Assembly (NCBI GenBank): GCA_019419895.1
Contig: JAHZIE010000048.1
Span: 1-18,524, forward strand
DNA length: 18,524 bases
Source: Clostridiales bacterium
GTDB lineage: Bacteria > Bacillota > Clostridia > Oscillospirales > Acutalibacteraceae
Reading direction: 5' to 3'
This document shows positions 1-6,512 of the stretch, one piece after another. Both the position numbers and the translations under genes were made by a program. Position 1 is the stretch's first letter, and every line of letters starts with the position of its first letter. The notes beneath the pieces are model-generated. The model did no database searches, was not told the origin of the DNA, and saw nothing but the letters and a program-made list of their open reading frames with translations.

Positions 1-1134
1 GGGGACAATCTTCCGCGAATTGTCACTGATTGCGTTATTGACGCGGCGGAGAGCGAGGGCTTTTCGCTGAATGATAGGGACGTGGTTGCTGTTACAGAGT
101 CCATTGTAGCGAGAAGTCAGGGAAATTATGCCACAGTAGAGGCGATCGCTCAAGATGTCAGGCAAAAGCTCGGAGGAAAGACGATAGGAGTCATTTTTCC
201 AATTTTGTCCAGAAACCGTTTTGCTATTTGTCTGCGCGGTATTGCAATGGGGGCCGAAAAAATTGTTCTGATGCTCAGCTATCCTTCAGATGAGGTGGGA
301 AATAATCTGGTTTCCCTTGACCGATTGGATGAGGCTGGAATTAACCCATATAGTGATGTTTTGAACCTTGCGGATTACCGCCGGCTTTTTGGCGAGAATA
401 AGCATGAGTTTACAGGAGTCGATTATGTGCAGTATTATTCGGAAATTATCCGGGAAGCGGGAGCGGAGGTTGAAATCCTTTTTTCCAACCGTCCCCAGAC
501 TATCCTGAACTATACCAAACATATTCTGACATGTGATATCCATACAAGGGCAAGGACCAAGAGGATACTCCGCAAGGAAGGCGCGGAGGTTGTCTGCGGA
601 TTGGATGATATTTTGACTGATCCTGTGAATAACAGCGGCTTCAATGCCGATTTTGGACTTTTGGGTTCTAACAAATCAACTGAGGATAAAATTAAACTGT
701 TTCCCCGCGACTGCCACTCCTTTGTCACAGAAACACAGAAACTTTTAAAGAAAGCCACAGGGAAAAACATTGAGGTAATGGTATATGGCGACGGCGCCTT
801 TAAGGATCCGCAGGGGAAGATCTGGGAGCTTGCCGATCCCTGTGTTTCACCTGCCTATACAGAGGGGCTGCGGGGTACCCCGAATGAATTGAAGCTGAAA
901 TATTTGGCGGACAATGATTTTAAGGATTTGAGCGGTGATGCGTTAAAGGAAGCGATTTCCCAAAGTATCCGTGAGAAGGGAGCTAATCTTGTGGGAAATA
1001 TGGCTTCTCAGGGGACGACCCCCAGACAACTGACCGATTTGATTGGCTCTCTTTGTGATCTCACCAGCGGTTCCGGGGATAAGGGAACTCCGGTGGTGCT
1101 CATACAGGGCTATTTTGACAATTATACAAATTAA
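1..1134 (+). CDS. Coenzyme F420-0:L-glutamate ligase-like protein (5' partial)
   Basis: The reading frame is open from base 1, so the gene begins upstream of the window; 377 residues are visible. GTG at 82 lies inside conserved family sequence and is not the start. The protein resembles the F420-0:gamma-glutamyl ligase family (CofE/FbiB-like fold), with the conserved runs RDVVAVTES, FPILSRNRFAICLRG and LMLSYPSDEVGN. In methanogens and actinobacteria CofE adds glutamate to coenzyme F420-0. Many Clostridia that are not known to make F420 carry this longer relative, whose substrate is not established. No signal peptide or membrane segment is seen in the visible part. It ends 46 bases before guaA on the same strand with no terminator between them, so the two may be co-transcribed. 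Family assignment is fairly sure; the reaction is not. Confidence 0.85.
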   Translation, partial: GDNLPRIVTDCVIDAAESEGFSLNDRDVVAVTESIVARSQGNYATVEAIAQDVRQKLGGKTIGVIFPILSRNRFAICLRGIAMGAEKIVLMLSYPSDEVGNNLVSLDRLDEAGINPYSDVLNLADYRRLFGENKHEFTGVDYVQYYSEIIREAGAEVEILFSNRPQTILNYTKHILTCDIHTRARTKRILRKEGAEVVCGLDDILTDPVNNSGFNADFGLLGSNKSTEDKIKLFPRDCHSFVTETQKLLKKATGKNIEVMVYGDGAFKDPQGKIWELADPCVSPAYTEGLRGTPNELKLKYLADNDFKDLSGDALKEAISQSIREKGANLVGNMASQGTTPRQLTDLIGSLCDLTSGSGDKGTPVVLIQGYFDNYTN

Positions 1135-1180
1135 AGGGGAAACTTTAATCGTCCAGTTAAATTTATGGTGAAAGGAATGA

Positions 1181-2494
1181 TTGCATTTGAAACAAGATAT
1201 GATTGCAATTGTTGATTTAGGGAGTACGGAAAATACTGTCTTGGCACGTGCTATCAGGGATCTTGGGGTATACAGTGAAATTTATCCCTATGATGTGACA
1301 AGAGATGAATTGGAACAGCAGAAAAATGTCAAAGGGATTATTCTGTTTGGAGGACCGAACCATATTGTTGATGGCAAAGAGATTGATGTAAGTCCGGCGA
1401 TTTATGAAATGGGGATTCCTGTTTTGGCGATCGCCCATGATAAAGCGCTTTGCAACTGCGAGATGGCTGTCCTTCCTCAGGAGGACGGACAGTTGAAGGA
1501 GGCTATTAAGCCCTTCCTGTTTGAGCAGTGTCATGCTCAGGCAAATTGGAATATGAAGAATTTTATCGCCGACCAGATCGAGTTGATTCGCAATCAGGTA
1601 GGGGATAAGAAGGTGCTTCTCGCCCTTTCCGGCGGTGTTGACAGTTCAGTTGTGGCAGCTATGCTGATCAAAGCGGTTGGCAAGCAGTTGACTTGTGTCC
1701 ATGTCAATCACGGGCTGATGAGAAAAGGCGAGTCAGAAAGTGTTGTCGAAATCTTTAGGGATCGCATGAATGCCAATTTGATATATGTGGATGCTTCTGA
1801 GCGTTTTTTGAAAAAGCTGGAAGGGGTTGCCGATCCGGAAAAAAAGAGAAAGATTATCGGGGCCGAATTTATCCGCGTATTTGAAGAGGAAGCAAGAAAG
1901 CTGGATGGAATTGAATTCTTGGGACAGGGAACCATTTATCCAGATATTATTGAAAGCGGAACTAAAACAGCAAAAATGGTGAAATCTCATCATAATGTAG
2001 GCGGTCTGCCGGACGATTTGCAGTTCAGGCTGGTGGAGCCGTTGAAACAGCTCTTTAAAGATGAGGTGAGAGCCTGCGGTATACAGCTTGGCCTGCCCGC
2101 GGAAATGGTATACCGTCAGCCCTTCCCAGGACCCGGTTTGGGTGTCCGTTGTCTTGGAGCGATTACCCGCGAGCGTCTTGAAGCTGTGAGAGAGTCCGAC
2201 GCAATTCTTCGTGAAGAGTTCCAGCGCGCTGGTTTGGATAAAAAGGTATGGCAGTATTTTACAATTGTTCCGGATTTCAAGTCTGTGGGGGTCAGGGAGA
2301 ATGCGCGTTCCTTTGAATATCCGGTGATTATCCGTGCGGTAAATACCGTGGACGCTATGAGCGCTACGATTGAGCAGCTGGATTGGGAGGTCCTTATGAA
2401 AATTACAGATAGAATTATGAAGGAAGTAAGAAATGTCAACCGTGTCTGTTATGATCTTAGTCCCAAGCCGAATGCCACAATTGAGTGGGAATAA
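1181..2494 (+). CDS. guaA: GMP synthase with degenerate, truncated glutaminase domain
   Basis: This 437-residue protein catalyses the last step of GMP synthesis, adenylating XMP and aminating it to GMP. The ATP-pyrophosphatase and dimerisation parts are complete: the PP-loop SGGVDSS at 150-156, KSHHNVGGLP at 268-277, RQPFPGPGLG around 312-321, and the C-terminal ATIEWE. Usual bacterial GuaA is about 510-525 residues. Here the N-terminal class I glutamine amidotransferase region is only about 121 residues, and the expected nucleophile motif GICYG reads AIAHD (A85 for Cys). The distal His/Glu part is missing. It probably uses free ammonia or a separate glutaminase subunit. The start is TTG at 1181, with AAAGGA at 1171-1176 in front. 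ATG at 1199 is in frame but lacks a close ribosome binding site, and ATG at 1177 is in another frame. Confidence 0.95.
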   Translation: MHLKQDMIAIVDLGSTENTVLARAIRDLGVYSEIYPYDVTRDELEQQKNVKGIILFGGPNHIVDGKEIDVSPAIYEMGIPVLAIAHDKALCNCEMAVLPQEDGQLKEAIKPFLFEQCHAQANWNMKNFIADQIELIRNQVGDKKVLLALSGGVDSSVVAAMLIKAVGKQLTCVHVNHGLMRKGESESVVEIFRDRMNANLIYVDASERFLKKLEGVADPEKKRKIIGAEFIRVFEEEARKLDGIEFLGQGTIYPDIIESGTKTAKMVKSHHNVGGLPDDLQFRLVEPLKQLFKDEVRACGIQLGLPAEMVYRQPFPGPGLGVRCLGAITRERLEAVRESDAILREEFQRAGLDKKVWQYFTIVPDFKSVGVRENARSFEYPVIIRAVNTVDAMSATIEQLDWEVLMKITDRIMKEVRNVNRVCYDLSPKPNATIEWE

Positions 2495-2511
2495 ATAAGA
2501 GTGGTTTTATG

Positions 2512-2547
2512 GTGCCCAATCCCCAGTACTGCGGTGGGATTGGGTGC
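2512..2547 (+). terminator. Stem-loop downstream of guaA, possible terminator
   Basis: The arms CCCAATCCC (2515-2523) and GGGATTGGG (2536-2544) pair perfectly around a 12-base loop, and three more pairs including wobbles extend the stem to 2512/2547. It lies 17 bases after the guaA stop, where a terminator would be expected. The following bases are not a clear U-tract, so an intrinsic terminator is likely but unproven. Confidence 0.45.
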
Positions 2548-3903
2548 TTGTGTATGTGGGACGATTTGAATGTATTTTTGCGGCTTAATACATGTCAAAA
2601 GTATCTTAGATTTAGAAAAATAAGTATAACCAATTGTTCGAAGGCGAATAGAATATAAGAAAAATTCTATAGATTTCAATTTCCTGTCGTAAAATAAGAG
2701 AAGATTTTATGGAAATAAGTAATATATGGAATTTCTCATGGCGAGATCATCTGTGCTTGATGAATGAGATGCACTGTCGTGGAATGATGGGGAAATACCT
2801 CGTTTGCTACAGATATGTATGTGATGAACATTTTTAGTTAGACTTGGTGTCTGTGATAAAAATGCTGTCTAATGCGGAGTATGCCGCGATAACGGAGAAT
2901 GGAAAAAGACATTCCTTTGGGTAGATGATGTTGATAACCGCGCTTTACTAACAGATTTATTGATTGCTATTTATTATGAGTTGTCTCTAACAAAAAAATA
3001 TAGAAAGGCAGAGTTTCGAGTGAAGCCAATGTGTAGCTGCCCTTAGATATATTCAAAGATATCAGAACTGTTTTTCTGCGCTTTTTGTCAGGTTAAAATA
3101 GAAAATGAAGTTTGGGAACAGACTTCTGAAAATGGCTGTATTGTTGAAAAAATACCATGCAAACAGGAAGAAGATCCCTGCTTTGAATTTATGATTTTTG
3201 ATGCTTTGCAAAAAAAGAGATCCGGCAAAAAGGATCTTCCTCAAATAATAAAACTTATGGCGGACGGTTTTCTCGGCAGCCAACGGGAAAATTACAAAAT
3301 TTCTCTGCCGGTCTGCTATATTGAAACGTTTGAAAATATCTCCAAGCATGGAATAATCAGTTGCTTGTAGTTGAGATTGTGAGGCAATTGTTAGCTGTGT
3401 GCGGATAACCTTCACACAGAGGGAGTATGCGGGCTGCAATAGAAAATGTCCGTGCCGCGAAGGGTAAACGAAATTTTGGAGTTGAAACCTCTATGTTGGA
3501 ATACGCAATCGATCAGGCAAAGACAAAAAATTGATCCGTTATACAGTTGATAATGGATAAAGTCGGAGAGGACGCGCGACACTTTTATCAAAAATTGAGA
3601 TTTCAGGTGACTCATAAAGGGATGAAATTATTTATTAACTGGAAAATATTGTTTGGTCTTGGAAGAAGCACGATGAGTTCAACACATCATTTTTTGCTGA
3701 TATCTTGTCCGTTGGATTTGGCTTTATCATATTATATTCCAATAATATGGAAATTCAGGAGAAGAGGAGACTTTTTAAAGAACGGAAAACGTCTGGATAA
3801 CAGAGTACGGCTCACTATGCAAAGATTACAGCCGGAAGATAAGAATTTTTCTGTTTTGAAGGGCATATGAAATTTCTGAAATGAGCCGCAAAATGGGGAT
3901 AGA
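2548..3903. other. 1.36-kb region without an intact gene
   Basis: No frame on either strand carries a long ORF with a ribosome binding site, recognisable protein family and coding-like composition. The plus strand has several short open stretches broken by stops: a 42-codon ORF from ATG 2709 to 2837, a stretch around 2930-3043, the longer open stretch at 3047-3370, and an ORF at 3547-3870 that I do not recognise. An AT-rich inverted repeat (ATAGAAT/ATTCTAT, 2648-2670) is the only other structure noted. The pattern suggests decayed coding sequence, but no parent family could be named. Confidence 0.5.
3047..3534 (+). pseudogene. Possible eroded coding sequence, family unknown
   Basis: A 107-codon stretch (3047-3367, stop at 3368) is open without a convincing start. 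Its translation reads like real protein, with a mixed charged/hydrophobic composition including the run DPCFEFMIFDALQKKRSGKK. It appears to continue in a second frame (NNQLLVVEIVRQLLAVCG, then stop) and in a third from ATG 3427 to 3534 (34 residues, containing ENVRAAKGKRNFGVETSMLE). Reading continuity across three frames is what a gene with small indels would show. I recognise no domain, so this could also be chance open sequence. Confidence 0.3.
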
Positions 3904-3933
3904 TTGAAATAGCGTGGGAAACTGTGGTATAAT
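3904..3933 (+). promoter_or_regulatory. Sigma-70-type promoter for the Rrf2 regulator
   Basis: The -35 TTGAAA is at 3904-3909 and the -10 TATAAT at 3928-3933, separated by 18 bases. TG at 3925-3926 forms an extended -10. It would start transcription near 3940, leaving a leader of about 95 bases before the regulator gene. Confidence 0.75.
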
Positions 3934-3960
3934 ATAGAAAATATCGCAATAAAGGAAAAC

Positions 3961-4010
3961 ATCTGATGGGAACAGATTTTTGGGGAAAAGGGCGGATGCC
4001 GTCTGTTCCC
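3961..4010 (+). promoter_or_regulatory. Leader with alternative hairpins upstream of the Rrf2 gene
   Basis: A perfect 9-bp inverted repeat (GGGAACAGA at 3968-3976, TCTGTTCCC at 4002-4010) encloses a 25-base loop in the predicted 5' leader. A competing small hairpin, ATCTG (3961-3965) with CAGAT (3973-3977), is followed directly by five T residues (3977-3981). The two structures share CAGA and cannot form together, which resembles an attenuator arrangement. The small stem is weak, so regulation by it is inference. Confidence 0.35.
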
Positions 4011-4035
4011 GGATGAGATTGATGGAGGGATGGCT

Positions 4036-4473
4036 GTGACAATCTCAACCAAGGGCAGGTATGCTCTTCGGGTCATGATAGATCTGGCGCTCTATTCACA
4101 TGGAGAATATATCGCTTTAAAGGAAATTTCTGTAAGACAGGAGATATCGGTTAAATATTTAGAACAGGTGGTTTCTCTTCTGCATAAAGCAGGATTTCTC
4201 CATAGTCTGAGGGGGAATAACGGCGGATATCGTTTGGCGAAAAAGCCTTCTGAGTATACCGCAGGAGATATTTTACGGGCTGCCGAGGGAACCTTGGCCC
4301 CAATTGCCTGTCTGCAGGATGAAACAAACCAATGCAGCCGATGTCATCAATGCGCAACTCTTTCTTTTTGGCAGAAATATTATCAAATCGTCACCGATTA
4401 TGTGGATAGCGTAACGTTGGAAGAATTGGCGGAAAATGTCAGATCAGACGAAACCTGTGATTATATTATTTGA
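4036..4473 (+). CDS. Rrf2/IscR-family transcriptional regulator
   Basis: This 145-residue protein belongs to the Rrf2 family of winged-helix regulators. The N-terminus (ISTKGRYALRVMIDLA) is the family signature, and the DNA-binding wing follows at about 45-68 (HSLRGNNGGYRLAK). The region from 92 to 106 holds four cysteines (C92, C100, C103, C106), near the three cysteines that bind a 2Fe-2S cluster in IscR (spacing differs). The family includes IscR, NsrR, RsrR and the cysteine-metabolism repressor CymR. I place the start at GTG 4036, because GGAGGG (4024-4029) is 6 bases upstream; the in-frame ATG at 4030 directly abuts that site. cysK follows 352 bases downstream on the same strand, so a role in sulfur/cysteine or Fe-S control is plausible. 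CymR itself usually lacks cluster cysteines, so the exact subgroup is uncertain. Confidence 0.92.
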   Translation: MTISTKGRYALRVMIDLALYSHGEYIALKEISVRQEISVKYLEQVVSLLHKAGFLHSLRGNNGGYRLAKKPSEYTAGDILRAAEGTLAPIACLQDETNQCSRCHQCATLSFWQKYYQIVTDYVDSVTLEELAENVRSDETCDYII

Positions 4474-4669
4474 TAAAGGATAAAGAGCTTCAGGGGATGC
4501 CGCCGGACAGTGGTCACCGGATCTGTTTTTGGATTGGTCAGATATTCAATCGGACGATTATTGGGATTGCTGAGGCAGGTAGAGAGTGGCCGAAAAGTGT
4601 CGGGTAAAACTGAAAATGAGAAAAAATGGTTCTGATGTAGGCGATTTTGTAAAAAGCGGTTTATTCCCC

Positions 4670-4702
4670 TTGACAAAAGGGTTATGATACCCTATAATCA
4701 TA
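4670..4702 (+). promoter_or_regulatory. Consensus promoter of cysK with overlapping inverted repeat
   Basis: The -35 TTGACA (4670-4675) and -10 TATAAT (4693-4698) are both perfect and separated by 17 bases. An inverted repeat TATGAT-N8-ATCATA (4683-4688 and 4697-4702) covers the -10. A protein bound there would block RNA polymerase, so it is a candidate operator, possibly for the Rrf2 regulator encoded upstream. I did not find the same repeat at the regulator's own promoter. Confidence 0.75.
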
Positions 4703-4721
4703 GTAAACAAATAGGAAAGGT

Positions 4722-4829
4722 ATGATAAATTTGATAATACTCCTGATGGAACGATGTTTATATATCCTAAAGGCTATGTTGCGACAAAAGGAAGAAAGAA
4801 AATTGAAGATGAAGGGAGTATTTAGATGA
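4722..4829 (+). other. Possible leader ORF upstream of, and overlapping, cysK
   Basis: ATG 4722 opens a 35-codon frame whose TGA (4827-4829) overlaps the cysK start in an ATGA arrangement. GGAAAGG at 4714-4720 is only one base from this ATG, which is poor spacing. A second frame across the same bases is open from about 4721 to TAG 4823-4825, directly before the cysK ATG, and its translation (FDNTPDGTMFIYPKG and onward) looks more protein-like but has only a late ATG (4754). At most one is real; the second may be a fragment of a lost gene. Confidence 0.25.
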
Positions 4830-5755
4830 AAATATATCATAATATGAGCGAATTGGTGGGAGGAACTCCTCTGCTGGCATTGGAAAATTACAGCGACAGG
4901 CATGGAATTTCTGATGCTATTGTGGCAAAATTGGAATATTTTAATCCTGCTGGATCAGTAAAGGATAGGATTGCCCAAGCTATGATTGAGGAAGCTGAGC
5001 GCGATGGCAGGCTGAAAAAGGGGACTACCTTGATTGAGCCCTCCTCGGGAAATACCGGGATAGGATTATCCGCTATTGCCGCATCCAAGGGTTACAGGAT
5101 TGTGATTACGATGCCGGAAACCATGTCGGTTGAGCGACGGAACCTGATGAAAGCGTATGGTGCGGAGCTGGTGTTGACGGAGGGGGCAAAAGGGATGAAA
5201 GGGGCCATTGCCAAGGCGCGGGAACTTGCCGGAGAAATTCCGAATTCCTTTCTTCCGGAGCAGTTTGTCAATCCTGCGAATCCTGAAATCCATTATAAGA
5301 CGACTGGGCCGGAAATTTGGGAGGATACTGACGGAAAAGTCGATATTTTTGTAGCGGGCGTCGGCACTGGAGGTACTATTTCAGGAGTGGGAAAATATCT
5401 CAAGGAAAAAAATCCTTCTGTCTATGTGGCTGCGGTGGAACCGGCGGATTCCCCAGTCCTCTCTAAGGGAAGCGCCGGCCCACACAAAATTCAGGGAATC
5501 GGCGCGGGGTTTGTTCCGGACACGCTGGATACCTCTATTTATGACGAAGTAATTACAGTACAAAATGAGGACGCGTTTGAAACCGGCAGAGAAATTGCCA
5601 AAACGGAGGGCGTTCTGGTGGGAATATCTTCGGGAGCGGCGGTCTGGGCGGCGACTCAACTGGCAAGACGTCCCGAAAATAAGGGAAAAAAGATTGTAGT
5701 CCTTCTTCCGGATACTGGAGAAAGATATCTTTCCACACCTTTGTTTGCTCAGTAG
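4826..5755 (+). CDS. cysK: Cysteine synthase A (O-acetylserine sulfhydrylase)
   Basis: This 309-residue cytoplasmic enzyme of the PLP fold type II family makes L-cysteine and acetate from O-acetyl-L-serine and sulfide. The PLP lysine is K46 in NPAGSVKDR. The substrate-binding loop SSGNTG lies at 73-78, the phosphate-binding loop GVGTGGT at 178-184, the conserved GIGAGF near 224-229, the cofactor-ring serine region GISSGAA at 266-272, and PDTGERYLST near the C-terminus, a CysK hallmark. Length is normal. GAAGGGAG (4811-4818) sits 7 bases before the ATG. It has its own strong promoter and is followed by a strong hairpin at 5976-6016, so it appears monocistronic. Cystathionine beta-synthase-like relatives are possible, but the motifs favour CysK. 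No serine acetyltransferase gene is next to it. Confidence 0.95.
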   Translation: MKIYHNMSELVGGTPLLALENYSDRHGISDAIVAKLEYFNPAGSVKDRIAQAMIEEAERDGRLKKGTTLIEPSSGNTGIGLSAIAASKGYRIVITMPETMSVERRNLMKAYGAELVLTEGAKGMKGAIAKARELAGEIPNSFLPEQFVNPANPEIHYKTTGPEIWEDTDGKVDIFVAGVGTGGTISGVGKYLKEKNPSVYVAAVEPADSPVLSKGSAGPHKIQGIGAGFVPDTLDTSIYDEVITVQNEDAFETGREIAKTEGVLVGISSGAAVWAATQLARRPENKGKKIVVLLPDTGERYLSTPLFAQ

Positions 5756-5975
5756 TAGTGCACTGCGGTAGTTTTTTGGGGGCGGAAGGATAGAGAAAAG
5801 AGCACAATGCAGAGAGATAAATATGAAAGATCAAGAATATGACTATGGTTTCAAGTTTGCCGGAAAAACGCACTTGTCCTAAGCGACTGGGAGTGAAGAT
5901 CCTTTTCGATTCAGAAAAATCATACGGTAGATCCATGGCTTTTAGAAGGTTCCAAGCAATTTGAAAAGAAGATAT
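5756..5975. other. Region between cysK and the downstream hairpin
   Basis: No credible gene is seen here. A 19-codon ORF starts at ATG 5823 and stops at TAA, and the following sequence shows no continuation that I recognise. It is likely the 3' untranslated part of the cysK transcript or eroded sequence. Confidence 0.4.
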
Positions 5976-6016
5976 ACAACAACCGGAAGGGAGATTTACT
6001 CCCTTCCGGTTGTTGT
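5976..6016. terminator. Perfect 18-bp hairpin, probable terminator
   Basis: Positions 5976-5993 pair without mismatch to 5999-6016, leaving a 5-base loop. The plus-strand right arm ends in a GTTGTTGTT-type U-rich segment, and the minus-strand side runs into TATCTTCTTTT, so termination could work in either direction. It is the first strong stem-loop after cysK, 220 bases beyond the stop codon. Confidence 0.65.
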
Positions 6017-6046
6017 TAACAAAACGGTTACACCTCAGTTTAATGA

Positions 6047-6349
6047 AGGCGAATAAAGATAAAGAAAAGGGAAGGGGCGTATGGAAAATGCCCTCTGGAA
6101 AGAGGATATTCTATAAGTCGATGGGATTCTATTGGCAGACTTTTTAAGCTTGATCCTCCAAAATCCTTGGGAGCCGTTTCTATTGACGATTATGATATTT
6201 CGCTTTTGCGTGCCGGTTTCTCAGAGCAAAAAGTAAAAATTTTATTTCATGAAGTGGATGACGGGCAAGAAAAATTCCGGCATCTGTTATATGATAGGAC
6301 TAGAAAGAAGCTTTCTTCAATTGCATGTTTAGGAAAAAGGGCCCGCTAA
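6047..6349 (+). pseudogene. Open stretch without a good start, possible gene remnant
   Basis: The frame is open from the TGA at 6044-6046 to the TAA ending at 6349, about 100 codons, but has no ATG in frame; TTG 6167 is the only plausible start and lacks a ribosome binding site. The C-terminal half (IDDYDISLLRAGFSEQKVKI, then a charged helix-like segment) has real-protein character. I do not recognise the family. It is probably the tail of a gene whose 5' end is lost, although a short TTG-started gene of 60 codons cannot be ruled out. The remaining 163 bases to the next start hold the promoter listed separately. Confidence 0.3.
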
Positions 6350-6441
6350 AGAATGTTATAAATTATGAAAATAAGATGCTGACAGATAAGAGAACTGCTT
6401 TTATAAAACACAATATTTTCCAAAATAACGCAGAAAATTGC

Positions 6442-6470
6442 TTGAGGAGCCTCGTAGTTTGTGATAGAAT
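6442..6470 (+). promoter_or_regulatory. Extended -10 promoter for the GH52-like gene
   Basis: A weak -35 TTGAGG (6442-6447) is 17 bases from TAGAAT (6465-6470), with TG at 6462-6463 making an extended -10. The core TGATAGAAT recurs at the promoter of the STAND ATPase gene. Confidence 0.6.
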
Positions 6471-6512
6471 GTAAAAAGTTTTAGAGTTTTACTAAAGAAA
6501 GGAAAGAGGAGC

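Noticed and set aside
2648..2670. ATAGAAT/ATTCTAT inverted repeat as regulatory site or attachment site
   Set aside because: AT-rich, short, and not next to any gene or promoter; likely chance.
3062..3439. 125-codon open frame on the minus strand
   Set aside because: No ribosome binding site, low-complexity Phe/Ile/Lys-rich composition typical of antisense reading, no recognisable family.
3547..3870. 107-codon plus-strand frame as a gene
   Set aside because: It starts with MIMDKV without a convincing ribosome binding site, has no recognisable domain, and lies in a region of broken frames.
4030..4035. ATG 4030 as start of the Rrf2 gene
   Set aside because: It touches the GGAGGG ribosome binding site; GTG 4036 gives proper spacing and the usual family N-terminus.
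4496..4530. CCGG-flanked near-palindrome after the Rrf2 gene as terminator
   Set aside because: Only the outer four bases pair well and no true stem forms.
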